Below are positions 7,562-16,614 of a stretch of DNA of 64,000 bases, one piece after another. A model generated the notes under the pieces. The model made no database searches. It was not told where the DNA came from and saw nothing but the letters and a program-made list of their open reading frames with translations. A program made the position numbers and the translations under genes. This DNA comes from Parabacteroides sp. Marseille-P3160. GTDB taxonomy: Bacteria; Bacteroidota; Bacteroidia; Bacteroidales; Tannerellaceae. The stretch is taken from positions 3,678,096 through 3,742,095 of the forward strand of contig NZ_LT799418.1 in NCBI RefSeq assembly GCF_900162725.1. Direction: 5' to 3'. Numbering within the stretch: the stretch's first letter is position 1; each line of letters opens with the position of its first letter.

Positions 7562-9475
7562 ATGCTTAATAAAATTATAAAATATTTTCTGGATAATAGG
7601 CTGGTCACGATCTTACTGCTTATTGTCGTGATTGTTTGGGGTGTCTCGACAGCGCCCTTTAACTGGAACGGAGGCCTGCTGCCCCGCGATCCGATCCCGG
7701 TGGATGCGATTCCCGACATTGGCGATAACCAGCAGATCGTGGCGACGGAATGGATGGGACGCTCTCCCAAAGACATACAGGAGCAAGTTACTTACCCGTT
7801 GACCACCTCATTGTTGGGAATACCGGGAGTAAAAACCATCCGAAGCACCTCCATGTTTGGTATGTCATTCATCTATATCATATTCGATGATGATGTGGAA
7901 TTCTATTGGAGTCGTTCCCGTATTTTGGAAAAACTGAATTCCCTCCCCTCCGGCACACTGCCTGAAGGCGTACAACCGAGTCTCGGGCCGGATGCAACGG
8001 CATTGGGACAAATTTTCTGGTACACCCTGGAAGGACGGAATCCCGAAACAGGGAAACCGGCTGGCGGATGGGATCCCGAAGAGTTGAGAACCGTACAGGA
8101 TTTCTATGTCAAATATTCCCTGTCGGCGGCTGAAGGAGTTTCCGAAGTCGGCTCTATCGGCGGATTCGTAAAGGAATACCAGGTAGAGATCAATCCGGAC
8201 GCCATGCGGGCATACAACGTATCTATCATGGATGTGATGAACGCGATCCAAAAGAGCAATCTGGATATCGGCGCCGAAACGATTGAAATCAACAAAGCCG
8301 AATACCTAGTGCGGGGATTAGGGTATATAAAAAAGGTCTCCGACCTGGAAGAAGCGGTGATAACCGTCCGCAACGGGGTTCCAGTCAAGATAAAAGACAT
8401 CGCTTTTGTTAATCTCGGCCCGGCGACGCGAAGGGGCGGGCTCGACAAGGAGGGCGTGGAAGCAGTCGGCGGCGTAGTAGTCGCCCGCTACGGCTCTAAT
8501 CCGCTTCATGTAATAAATAACGTGAAGGACAAAATAAAGGCGATGGAGGCAGGGCTTCCGCAAAAGACACTTCCGGATGGGAGCATATCCAAAGTCACGG
8601 TCGTTCCGTTTTATGACCGGTCGGGACTGATTCAAGAGACGATCGGTACGCTCCAATCGGATCTGTCGCATGAAATACTAATCAGCATCATCGTCATTAT
8701 CATCATCATCGTCAACCTCAGGGCTTCCATCGTCGTATCCAGCCTGCTTCCTATCACCGTACTGGCCACTTTCATCGTCATGCGGCTCCTGAAGATCGAC
8801 GCTAACATTGTCGCCCTGTCGGGAATCGCCATTGCCGTAGGGGTAATGGTCGATATTGGCGTCGTCTTTGTGGAGAACATTATCCAACACCTGGAGAAAC
8901 CCGGCAACAAGGGAGTTACAAAGGGAAAAACATTGGTTGAATTGATCTATAAAAGCGTGAGCGAAGTATCGACGCCTATCATTGTCGCAATGCTTACCAC
9001 GATCGTAAGTTTTCTCCCCGTTTTCTTTCTGGAAGCACAGGAGGGAAAATTATTCAAGCCGCTGGCCTATACGAAAACGATTACATTGATCTCGGCTTTG
9101 GTATTAGGTATGGCGATTGTGCCGACGCTGGTTTACTATTTCTTTTCCATTAGAATCTCATCGAAGGTCGTACGCAAGATATTGAATATTATCCTGATTG
9201 CCGGCGGAATAATCTGGTTTGCCTTTACGGGCGTATATCCGGTACTTGCCCTGCCCCTGTTCGGCATAGCCAACCTGTATGCCCCCCCGATGGAAGAATC
9301 CGAAGACAACTACATACGTCACTGCAGGCATAGCTATCCTGGCGGCAGTATCGCTGTTGACCTCGGAATGGTTGCCGGTCGGACCGCAGGAAGGATTCTC
9401 CCTGAATTTCCTGATCGTCGTCCTCAGTATTGCATTGATCCTCTCCTTCTTCTGGGCATTGATCGCCCATTATGA
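7562..9475 (+). CDS. cusA: CusA/CzcA heavy-metal RND pump, N-terminal portion (gene split by frameshift)
   Basis: This is the first part of an inner-membrane proton-driven pump that exports monovalent copper/silver or divalent metals through a CusCBA-type channel. It has the first transmembrane helix after the start, the porter domains (PDIGDNQQIVATEWMGRSP, RSTSMFGMSFIYIIF), and the first half of the membrane bundle. The bundle includes the proton-relay region GIAIAVGVMVDIGVVFVEN with its essential Asp. True homology ends at FGIANLYAP, about residue 575. From the seven-C run at 9282-9288 the frame reads non-homologous sequence to a stop at 9475. Removing one C gives YAPRWKN and continues in the next frame. 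Restored length is about 1274 residues, normal for the family. Confidence 0.88.
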   Translation: MLNKIIKYFLDNRLVTILLLIVVIVWGVSTAPFNWNGGLLPRDPIPVDAIPDIGDNQQIVATEWMGRSPKDIQEQVTYPLTTSLLGIPGVKTIRSTSMFGMSFIYIIFDDDVEFYWSRSRILEKLNSLPSGTLPEGVQPSLGPDATALGQIFWYTLEGRNPETGKPAGGWDPEELRTVQDFYVKYSLSAAEGVSEVGSIGGFVKEYQVEINPDAMRAYNVSIMDVMNAIQKSNLDIGAETIEINKAEYLVRGLGYIKKVSDLEEAVITVRNGVPVKIKDIAFVNLGPATRRGGLDKEGVEAVGGVVVARYGSNPLHVINNVKDKIKAMEAGLPQKTLPDGSISKVTVVPFYDRSGLIQETIGTLQSDLSHEILISIIVIIIIIVNLRASIVVSSLLPITVLATFIVMRLLKIDANIVALSGIAIAVGVMVDIGVVFVENIIQHLEKPGNKGVTKGKTLVELIYKSVSEVSTPIIVAMLTTIVSFLPVFFLEAQEGKLFKPLAYTKTITLISALVLGMAIVPTLVYYFFSIRISSKVVRKILNIILIAGGIIWFAFTGVYPVLALPLFGIANLYAPPMEESEDNYIRHCRHSYPGGSIAVDLGMVAGRTAGRILPEFPDRRPQYCIDPLLLLGIDRPL

Positions 9476-11387
9476 AAAATTGATCCGCTGGTGCCTGTCC
9501 AATCGCTGGAAATTCATGATGATTCCACTTGCCACGTTATTGCTGGGGGGTATGATCTGGCTGGGTTTCGATACGATATTCGGATTCGTGGCCAAAGGCT
9601 TTGAAACAGTCGGATGGAAACAATTCCGGCAAACGGCATTCTGGCGGTCTGCAACTGAAAAGTTTCCCGGTATAGGCGAAGAATTTATGCCCAGCCTCAA
9701 CGAAGGTTCTTTCCTCCTGATGCCGACCAGTATGCCGCATACCGGCATCGGGCAGAACCTCCAATATATCGAAGCGCTGGACAAACGCGTTTCCAACATA
9801 CCGGAAGTAGAAATAGCGGTAGGCAAATGGGGCCGCGTTAATTCGGCGCTCGATCCCGCCCCTACGCAGATGTTTGAGAATACGATCAATTATCGCTCCG
9901 AATACATACTGGATGAGAACGGACACCGCCAGCGATTTAAGGTGAACCGGAAAGGAGCGTTTATCCTGACGGACAGCTCCATATATGATCCGAAAAAAGG
10001 ATTCCGCCTGGTGCCGTCGGATAGCCTGGTCGCGGATAGAAACGGAGATTATTTCAGACAATGGCGGCCTGAGATCAAGAAACCGGACGATATCTGGCAG
10101 GAGATTGTGAACGTTTCCCATATGCCCGGATTGACTTCCTCTCCAAAACTGCAACCGATCGAAGCGCGTCTCGTCATGCTGTCGACAGGGATGCGCGCGC
10201 CGATGGGATTAAAGGTAACGGGGCCGGATCTCGAATCCATCGAGCAGGGAGGAAAAGCCTTCGAGGCCGCCCTTAAGGAAGCACCCTCCATTCTTCCCTC
10301 TACCGTATTCTACGACCGCGCCGTGGGAGCACCTTACATAGAGATTAAGCTAAACCGCCAAAACATGGCCCGTTACGGTATTTCGGTTGCCGACCTTCAG
10401 GAGATTATTAGCTCTGCCGTCGGAGGAATGGCATTGACGACTACGGTTGAGGGCCGCGAGCGGTTTCCTGTCCGGCTGAGATATCCCCGCGAATTAAGGG
10501 ACCGCCCGGAAGAGCTGTCCAGATTGATCATTCCGACGGCTACCGGCGCGCAGATTCCTCTCGGCGAAGTGGCGGAGATCGAATATACCCGGGGGGCGCA
10601 AATGATACAAAGCGAGAATACCTTCCTGTTGGGCTATGTGATCTTTGACAAGGTCGCGGGCAAAGCCGAGGTAGACGTCGTCAGGGAGGCTGACAGGATG
10701 CTGCAAGCCAAGATCCGTTCCGGTGAACTGAAGTTACCCAAAGGGGTATCCTATCAATTTGCCGGCAACTACGAACAGCAGCAAAGAGCCGCCAGCCGTT
10801 TAATGATTCTGATCCCTATTTGTTTGCTGCTGATTTTATTGATCCTTCATTTCCAGTTCAAATCGGTAACGGCATCGTTCATTCACTTTTCAGGAGTATT
10901 CGTCGCCTTTGCGGGAGGATTCATTCTCTTGTGGCTGTACGGAGAGCCTTGGTTTATGAACTTTTCAATAGGAGAAATCAATATGCGCGACCTGTTCCAG
11001 ATGCATTCCATCAATCTAAGCATTGCCGTATGGGTCGGATTCATTGCGTTATTCGGCATATCTACCAGCGACGGTGTACTGATGGGTTCCTTCATACACG
11101 ATACATTTAAGGAAAGGAATCCGCGGACAAAAGAAGAGATCCGGGAAGCGGTCGTTTTTGCCGGGCTGCGGCGTGTGCGGCCTGCGGCAATGACCACTTC
11201 CGTCACGCTTATCGCCTTATTGCCGATCCTGACTTCCACCGGCAGGGGATCCGACATTATGGTTCCGATGACCATACCGACCTTCGGAGGGATGCTGATC
11301 CAATCAATGACCATGTTTGTGGTGCCCGTACTCCAATGCTGGTGGAGAGAATGGGCGGTTAGAAAATACGGACGTATTAAAGAATAA
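9279..11387 (+). CDS. cusA: CusA/CzcA heavy-metal RND pump, C-terminal portion (gene split by frameshift)
   Basis: This frame is +1 relative to the upstream part and carries the remaining 700 residues of the pump. They comprise transmembrane helices (TTYVTAGIAILAAVSLLTSEW, LNFLIVVLSIALILSFFWALI), the second periplasmic porter region (GEEFMPSLNEGSFLLMPTSMP, LTSSPKLQPIEARLVMLSTGMR) and the final bundle (FGISTSDGVLMGSF, RRVRPAAMTTSVTLIALLPIL). The ATG at 9279 is an artefact of the frameshift; it has no separate start signal. If the extra C is real, the strain lacks a full-length pump unless ribosomes slip on the C run. CusC follows after 11 bases. Confidence 0.88.
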   Translation: MPPRWKNPKTTTYVTAGIAILAAVSLLTSEWLPVGPQEGFSLNFLIVVLSIALILSFFWALIAHYEKLIRWCLSNRWKFMMIPLATLLLGGMIWLGFDTIFGFVAKGFETVGWKQFRQTAFWRSATEKFPGIGEEFMPSLNEGSFLLMPTSMPHTGIGQNLQYIEALDKRVSNIPEVEIAVGKWGRVNSALDPAPTQMFENTINYRSEYILDENGHRQRFKVNRKGAFILTDSSIYDPKKGFRLVPSDSLVADRNGDYFRQWRPEIKKPDDIWQEIVNVSHMPGLTSSPKLQPIEARLVMLSTGMRAPMGLKVTGPDLESIEQGGKAFEAALKEAPSILPSTVFYDRAVGAPYIEIKLNRQNMARYGISVADLQEIISSAVGGMALTTTVEGRERFPVRLRYPRELRDRPEELSRLIIPTATGAQIPLGEVAEIEYTRGAQMIQSENTFLLGYVIFDKVAGKAEVDVVREADRMLQAKIRSGELKLPKGVSYQFAGNYEQQQRAASRLMILIPICLLLILLILHFQFKSVTASFIHFSGVFVAFAGGFILLWLYGEPWFMNFSIGEINMRDLFQMHSINLSIAVWVGFIALFGISTSDGVLMGSFIHDTFKERNPRTKEEIREAVVFAGLRRVRPAAMTTSVTLIALLPILTSTGRGSDIMVPMTIPTFGGMLIQSMTMFVVPVLQCWWREWAVRKYGRIKE

Positions 11388-11398
11388 AGGAAAATGTT

Positions 11399-12895
11399 AT
11401 GAGATATTATCAATTGAAATATTTACTGATATTATGGTTGACGGCCGCGGCCGTCACGGATCTGTCCGCCCAGACGACGGATTCGTTAAACCATTACCTA
11501 AAGATCGCCGCGCAAAATAATGCCGGTGTGAAAGCCGACTTCCTGGCCTATAAGGCGTCACTGCAAAAAATACCCCAGGCCGGCGCTTACGAAGACCCGC
11601 AGTTGGAGATGGGATTCTACCTCGAGCCGATGGATCTTATCGACGGACGCCAAATAGGCGAGTTTAAGCTGATGCAGATGTTTCCTTGGTTCGGCACGAA
11701 AAAGGCCGCACAAACGGAAATGACGCACATGGCCCAAATGACGTTCGAACAATTCCGGGAGACGAGGGATGCACTATACCTGAGTGTCTATGCCCAATGG
11801 TACACCTTGTGCCGTTTGCAGCAGCAACTGAGGAACAACGATGAAAATAAAAAGTTGCTGGCGCAATTGGAAGAGCTCGCCATACGGCGGTTTGCCGCTC
11901 CGGGAAGCGGCCCCGGACAAGGCTACTCCCCATCGGCATCCACTCCTGCGGCACAAAGCAAAGCTTCTGCCCCGTCGGGCGGAAGCGGCATGGCGGGGAT
12001 GGGTACGATGGGAAGCGGCAGCAATACGCAAGCCTCTTCCGGAAGTTCGATGTCCGCCATGTCCGGTTCGGGCGATGGCATGGCATCCGGGATGGGGAGT
12101 GCTTCCCCCGGCTTGTCGGACGTGCTTCGCATCCGGTTGGAAGCGACCGAAATCGACAACAATATAGAAAGCCTGCAATCCGAACTAAAGGCGGAGAAAG
12201 CCAAATTCAACGCCTTGCTCAACCGCCCCACCGAATCCGGAATACAGGTTCCGGATTCTTTCGAACAGCTTCCTTTCCTCTTTGATACCGTATCGGTAAA
12301 GGAAAGCATGGAAAGCCGGAATCCGATGCTGGGCATGATCCGGGAAGAAGGGCTTGCCTATAAGGCAAAAGGTGAGATGGACAGGAAAATGAGTTACCCG
12401 ATGTTCGGCGTCGGATTGCAATACATGCTCATCGGCAAGAGCCAAAAAAGCTCCATGGATATGGAAACCGGCGCAGGTATGAGCAGTATGGACGGAAAGG
12501 ATATGTTGATGCCGATGATTTCCGTCAGCATCCCTCTTTACCGGAACAAATACAAGGCGCAACAACGGGAAAGTAAATTCCGCCAACAGTCGAGCGCCGA
12601 AAAATACGTCCAGACATTGAATACACTCGAAGCCGACTGGTATAAGACAAGACACCAACTGGACGATGCGGCCAGGAAGATCACCTTATATGAGAAACAG
12701 GAAGAACTTGCAAAAACGACCTACCGTTTAATCGTAAATGAGTTTGTGGCAGGTAAAAACGATCTGACCAATGTGATACAGGTCCAAAGGCAACTGCTCG
12801 ATTACCAACTCAAAAAAGCAGAAGCGGTGGCGGACTATAATATAATGGTAGCTTCCGTACGAAAATTAATTTCATTTCAATTTTCAGAACAATAA
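11399..12895 (+). CDS. TolC/CusC-type outer membrane efflux protein with Gly/Met-rich insertion
   Basis: This 498-residue protein is the outer membrane channel partner of the CusA-like pump. It has a signal peptide ending at LSAQ. Two OEP halves follow: one with QKIPQAGAYEDPQLEMGFY and a long coiled coil up to AIRRFA, the second from DVLRIRLEATEID to the C-terminal coil (DLTNVIQVQRQLLDYQLKKAEAVADYN). Between them, at residues about 168-238, lies a low-complexity insertion rich in Gly, Ser and Met (GMAGMGTMGSG, MSAMSGSGDGMASGM). It sits at the periplasmic end of the tunnel and could hold soft metals; that role is inferred. Gene order is A-C-B. Confidence 0.92.
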   Translation: MRYYQLKYLLILWLTAAAVTDLSAQTTDSLNHYLKIAAQNNAGVKADFLAYKASLQKIPQAGAYEDPQLEMGFYLEPMDLIDGRQIGEFKLMQMFPWFGTKKAAQTEMTHMAQMTFEQFRETRDALYLSVYAQWYTLCRLQQQLRNNDENKKLLAQLEELAIRRFAAPGSGPGQGYSPSASTPAAQSKASAPSGGSGMAGMGTMGSGSNTQASSGSSMSAMSGSGDGMASGMGSASPGLSDVLRIRLEATEIDNNIESLQSELKAEKAKFNALLNRPTESGIQVPDSFEQLPFLFDTVSVKESMESRNPMLGMIREEGLAYKAKGEMDRKMSYPMFGVGLQYMLIGKSQKSSMDMETGAGMSSMDGKDMLMPMISVSIPLYRNKYKAQQRESKFRQQSSAEKYVQTLNTLEADWYKTRHQLDDAARKITLYEKQEELAKTTYRLIVNEFVAGKNDLTNVIQVQRQLLDYQLKKAEAVADYNIMVASVRKLISFQFSEQ

Positions 12896-12910
12896 AAACA
12901 GACAGACAGA

Positions 12911-14539
12911 ATGGACACGAATAAAATAAAACAATGGTTCAAAAACGATTATGTCAGGTACGGACTGATACTGCTCGCCGGATTACTGCTCGGCTGGCTG
13001 ATATTCTCCGGCGGTTCGGAGGGTACTCCGGGGGAAGATCATTCCGGACATACGCATGAGATGCATACCGATGAAAACGGCGTAAAATATTGGACTTGCT
13101 CGATGCATCCCCAAATCAAGATGGATAAGGCGGGCAAATGCCCTATTTGCGGAATGGATCTGATACCGGTGAAGGCTTCCGGCACAGGAAGCGATGCAAT
13201 CGACCCGGACGCCATACAGATGTCCGAAGAAGCGGCGGCGCTGGCAAACGTCCAGACCTTCAAAGTGACCCGGGGTAATCCGGTAAAGGAGATCCGCCTA
13301 TATGGTGTTATCCAGGCGGATGAACGGTTGTCGGAGTCCCAGGCATCCCATGTAAGCGGACGGATAGAAAAGCTGTCCGTCAACTTCACGGGTGAAAGCA
13401 TACACCGGGGCCAAACGATAGCCATGATTTATTCACCCGACTTATTGAATGCCCAACAGGAACTCCTGGAGGCGGTAAAAATGCAATCCGTTCAACCCGC
13501 CTTATTGCAAGCGGCGCGGGAAAAACTGCACCTATGGAAGTTGACCGATGGCCAGATCGCGAGTATCGAGCAATCAGGCAGCGTCTCCCCTCTCGTCGAG
13601 ATCAAAGCAAATACCGGTGGTATTGTGGTCGGAAAGAGAGTCAGCCAAGGCGACTATGTCAACCAGGGAAGCGTCTTGTTCGACATTGCCAATCTTTCGC
13701 AGGTATGGGCCGTCTTCGACGCCTATGAGCCGGACCTTCCATTCCTGAAAGTAGGCGACCGGCTGGAGTATACGCTTCAGGCCTTACCCGGCAAGGTCTT
13801 TTCGGGAAGGATCTCATTTATCAATCCGATCCTGGATCCGGCGACGCGCACCGCCAAAGTGAGGGTCGAAACCGCCAATTCCGGATTAGAATTGAAACCG
13901 GAAATGTATGCAAATGCAATCGTCAAGACTTCTCTCAGGCAATACAATAATGAGATCGTTATTCCGAAGTCGGCCGTTTTATGGACAGGCAAACGTTCGA
14001 TTATATATGTAAAGCAGCCGCATACGGAGACGCCCGCCTTCCTGTTCCGGCAAATTGAACTCGGCCCTTCGTTAGGCGATTCCTATGTCGTCCTTTCAGG
14101 GATCGAAGAGGGGGACGAGATTGTAACCAACGGCGTCTTCACTATCGACGCCAGCGCCCAACTCGAAGGCCATCGCAGTATGATGAACGATCAATCCGCC
14201 CGGCCGGCAACCGGCCATGAAGGCCATGACATGTCATCGATGGGGAATGAGAAGAAACCGGACGCCTCTTCCAAGACGGAACATGCGATGATCAAGGTTC
14301 AGGGCAGTTGCGAAATGTGCAAAGACCGGATTGAAAATACCGCCAAAGGGATCGCTGGAGTGGCTTCGGCAAACTGGGATATGAGGTCGAAGCAATTGCA
14401 TCTGAACATCGATCCTTCACGGACCAACATGGATATCGTCAGTAAGGCGTTAGCCGGAGCGGGACACGATACGGATAAATACCGGGCGAATGATGAAACT
14501 TATAATGCATTACCTGCTTGTTGCAAATACAGGAAATAA
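12911..14539 (+). CDS. RND periplasmic adaptor (CusB-like) with N-terminal metal-binding and C-terminal HMA domains
   Basis: This 542-residue membrane-fusion protein links the inner membrane pump to the outer membrane channel. The order is: membrane anchor (YGLILLAGLLLGWLIF, residues about 17-36); a Cys-rich heavy-metal binding segment (YWTCSMHPQIKM..KCPICGMDLIPV, about 57-85); the barrel-sandwich and beta-barrel adaptor core (about 120-410, with VSGRIEKLSVNFTGESIHRGQ and ILDPATRTAKVRVE); a His/Met-rich linker (HEGHDMSSM); and a C-terminal HMA domain (KVQGSCEMCKDRIE, about 455-542) ending in ACCKYRK. The fused HMA domain is nearly the same as the separate lipoprotein that follows. Confidence 0.93.
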   Translation: MDTNKIKQWFKNDYVRYGLILLAGLLLGWLIFSGGSEGTPGEDHSGHTHEMHTDENGVKYWTCSMHPQIKMDKAGKCPICGMDLIPVKASGTGSDAIDPDAIQMSEEAAALANVQTFKVTRGNPVKEIRLYGVIQADERLSESQASHVSGRIEKLSVNFTGESIHRGQTIAMIYSPDLLNAQQELLEAVKMQSVQPALLQAAREKLHLWKLTDGQIASIEQSGSVSPLVEIKANTGGIVVGKRVSQGDYVNQGSVLFDIANLSQVWAVFDAYEPDLPFLKVGDRLEYTLQALPGKVFSGRISFINPILDPATRTAKVRVETANSGLELKPEMYANAIVKTSLRQYNNEIVIPKSAVLWTGKRSIIYVKQPHTETPAFLFRQIELGPSLGDSYVVLSGIEEGDEIVTNGVFTIDASAQLEGHRSMMNDQSARPATGHEGHDMSSMGNEKKPDASSKTEHAMIKVQGSCEMCKDRIENTAKGIAGVASANWDMRSKQLHLNIDPSRTNMDIVSKALAGAGHDTDKYRANDETYNALPACCKYRK

Positions 14540-14582
14540 TAGCTTATAATAATTTAGTATTTAACAATTTAAAAGTATAGAG

Positions 14583-14978
14583 ATGAAAAAGTTATTTTTT
14601 ATGGCCGCTTTAGGCTTGTTTTTCGTGACCTCATGTCATTCAAAATCTTCAAGCGACAACTCACAGGAAGAAAATCAGAATATGGAAATGATGCATTCTT
14701 CCGCCAACCAGAAAGATGTGCACGCCATGTTGGGCGTACAGGGTAGTTGCGAGATGTGTAAAGAACGGATTGAAAAGGCGGCAAAAACTGTAAAAGGCGT
14801 CTCCTTTGCAAACTGGGACGTAAACGAGAAGATATTGCATTTGAATTTTGATCCGAAACAAACCAGTGTCGAGGCAATCAGTAAAGTGATAGCCAAGACC
14901 GGGCATGATACAGACAAAGACAAAGCAACCCAGGCAGCCTATGACGCATTGCCCGATTGCTGCAAATACCGGAAATAA
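14583..14978 (+). CDS. HMA-domain lipoprotein (periplasmic metal chaperone-like)
   Basis: This 131-residue protein has a lipoprotein signal (LFFMAALGLFFVTSC, lipobox Cys about residue 18). A polar Met-containing linker follows (NMEMMHSSANQ), then a heavy-metal-associated fold with the metal site GSCEMCKERIE (CxxC). It ends in DCCKYRK, adding a second Cys pair. Sequence from GSCEMCK to the end closely parallels the C-terminal domain of the adaptor gene just upstream, indicating duplication. It probably receives or passes copper-like ions in the periplasm; this is inferred from the domain and operon. A terminator follows at 15008-15066. Confidence 0.88.
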   Translation: MKKLFFMAALGLFFVTSCHSKSSSDNSQEENQNMEMMHSSANQKDVHAMLGVQGSCEMCKERIEKAAKTVKGVSFANWDVNEKILHLNFDPKQTSVEAISKVIAKTGHDTDKDKATQAAYDALPDCCKYRK

Positions 14979-15007
14979 TCCCGGATTTTACATTCGCAAA
15001 TACATCG

Positions 15008-15066
15008 ATGAGGGTATGCATCCAACCGGCAAGCCGCCCTTACATACCCTCATTGGTATTTTTTAT
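15008..15066 (+). terminator. Terminator of the metal-efflux operon
   Basis: A perfect 11-bp stem ATGAGGGTATG (15008-15018) / CATACCCTCAT (15043-15053) encloses a loop that has its own small CGGC/GCCG hairpin. It is followed by TGGTATTTTTTA. It overlaps the end of the convergent FMN reductase gene and may work both ways. Confidence 0.75.
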
Positions 15067-15617
15067 TCTGACAATTTCAACACCCAGGCTTCATAAGCCT
15101 TCAGGAAATCCGAAAGAAACGCTTCCACTTTCGGATCGTGTAATTCTCCATCCTTATTAATACTGTCGGCAATATGCGCGAGATAGGCTTCCGGTTGCTG
15201 CAAGGTCAATACATCCAAGAAAACCAACGACTGCCGCAGGTGATGGTTTGCCCCGAATCCGGAAATATTACCGGGGGAGGAACTGATGATTCCGCCCGGC
15301 TTCCCAGCCCATACATTCTGCCCGTAAGGACGCGAACCGACATCAAGTGCATTTTTCAATACGGCCGGGACGGAACGGTTATATTCAGGAGTTATAAACA
15401 AAACGCCATCCGTGGCTTTAACGGCAGCTCTGAATTTCTCATAAGCGACAGGTGCCGGGCCTTCATCATCATAGTCCTGGTTATACAAAGGCAGATCACC
15501 TATTTCGATTATTTCATAATTAAAAGTATCCGAGGACTGTTTCTTTACATACCGTGCAATACTTTTATTAAAAGAAGCTTTTCGCAAGCTTCCGGCAAAG
15601 ATTCCGATTTTTTTCAT
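15063..15617 (-). CDS. NADPH-dependent FMN reductase family protein
   Basis: This 184-residue flavodoxin-fold oxidoreductase uses FMN and NAD(P)H, often acting on quinones, azo dyes or metals. It shows the phosphate-binding GSLRKASFNKSIARY near the N-terminus, TPEYNRSVPAVLKNALDVGSR in the middle and PGGIISSSPGNISGFGA after it, all family signatures. It ends inside the terminator of the convergent metal-efflux operon. The substrate is not determinable from sequence. Confidence 0.92.
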   Translation of the reverse strand: MKKIGIFAGSLRKASFNKSIARYVKKQSSDTFNYEIIEIGDLPLYNQDYDDEGPAPVAYEKFRAAVKATDGVLFITPEYNRSVPAVLKNALDVGSRPYGQNVWAGKPGGIISSSPGNISGFGANHHLRQSLVFLDVLTLQQPEAYLAHIADSINKDGELHDPKVEAFLSDFLKAYEAWVLKLSE

Positions 15618-15808
15618 TTTACTTTTGTTTTTATTACCACTATTAATGAAAGGAGAAAAAGGCCCTAATTGTTTATCTTTTTAGTTTCTTTAAAAATTTG
15701 TATTAAATTACACGGAAAGCAAACCATTCCGCTTCAGACATAGAGAAGGCGCATACTGACAATTTGACACATCCGAATAAATGGTTTACTATTTGTTTCT
15801 CTCTCTTC

Positions 15809-16126
15809 ATGGAAGAGAAAATAAAAATATTCGAAAACGATAAAAACCAACCGATGGATGATTTTTATCAAAGATTCAAAGGAACATTAGAGCAAGGACA
15901 TTCATTCCCATCCAATTATACATTTAAGTTCATTGTTCCGGCGGAGCAAAGCAATATTGCGAAAATACATACGATTTTTGAAAAGGCAAATGCCAGCTTT
16001 TCATCAAGAGATAGTAGAAACGGCAAATATGCGAGCATAACCGTCAACGCACTGGTCAATGATGCGGATGACGTAATAATCTATTACCGCCAGGTAGCCG
16101 CCATCCACGGCGTCATGCTACTCTAA
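15809..16126 (+). CDS. DUF493 (YbeD-like) family protein
   Basis: This 105-residue protein begins MEEKIKIFENDKNQPM and carries the ferredoxin-like DUF493 fold: FPSNYTFKFIVPAEQSN, then FSSRDSRNGKYASITVNALVNDADDVI and YYRQVAAIHGVMLL. The family includes E. coli YbeD and is thought to bind small ligands, but its role is not settled. An in-frame ATG at 15764 would add 15 residues unlike the family, so 15809 is preferred. It stands alone with no clear operon partner. Confidence 0.85.
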   Translation: MEEKIKIFENDKNQPMDDFYQRFKGTLEQGHSFPSNYTFKFIVPAEQSNIAKIHTIFEKANASFSSRDSRNGKYASITVNALVNDADDVIIYYRQVAAIHGVMLL

Positions 16127-16162
16127 TCAATGATTCATTAAGCAAAATAGTTTTTTTACAAT

Positions 16163-16600
16163 TTACATATCCTCCAACGTCAGGCAAGCTGTCTTAATTT
16201 CCTCTTTAAAGAATAGTTTGGTGCGCAGAACTTCTACCTTATGCTGAAATAGTTCCGGTTTAAAGTTCTTGCGCTGGCGTTTTACTTCGGCCATAAATAC
16301 GTTGGGCGATTCTGCTGAAATGGCTATAATGTCTATCTCATTCTGATCTACATTTTTCCCTTTAGAGGTTTCCCACCAAATCTTCCTCTAAACGTTGTAG
16401 TAAACCTCCAACGCTGGCATTACCGATTGATTCTGATATCTCAGAAGCTGCATTCCTTCCTGAAGCAATAGCAGAAAGGATGGCATAGTAATTTCCATAT
16501 TTCTTGCCGAACTCCTGAATAAGCAAAATGTTTCCTTCTTCAAGGAAAATGGAAAGTGATGTGTTTTTTGATTCCGGCCTTCTGTAACCTATTCTAATCG
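16163..16600 (-). pseudogene. Remnant of an AAA+ ATPase with DUF234 domain
   Basis: No single frame stays open, but conceptual translation of the minus strand gives two pieces of one family. The upstream piece (about 16590 to 16385) reads FLEEGNILLIQEFGKKYGNYY and then SAIASGRNAASEIS...LLQRLEEDL, the winged-helix part of archaeal/Bacteroidota ATPases. The downstream piece (about 16378 to 16163) in another frame reads IWWETSKGKNVDQNEIDIIA, VFMAEVKRQRKNFKP and LTLEDM-stop, the DUF234 nuclease-like end. The region between the two and the whole N-terminal ATPase domain are missing, so this is a decayed fragment with an internal deletion and frameshift. Confidence 0.8.
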
Positions 16601-16614
16601 TTGGTAATCACTCC

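Noticed and set aside
8678-8890. Asp-rich open frame on the minus strand
   Set aside because: It is the antisense of the Ile/Val-rich membrane helices of CusA.
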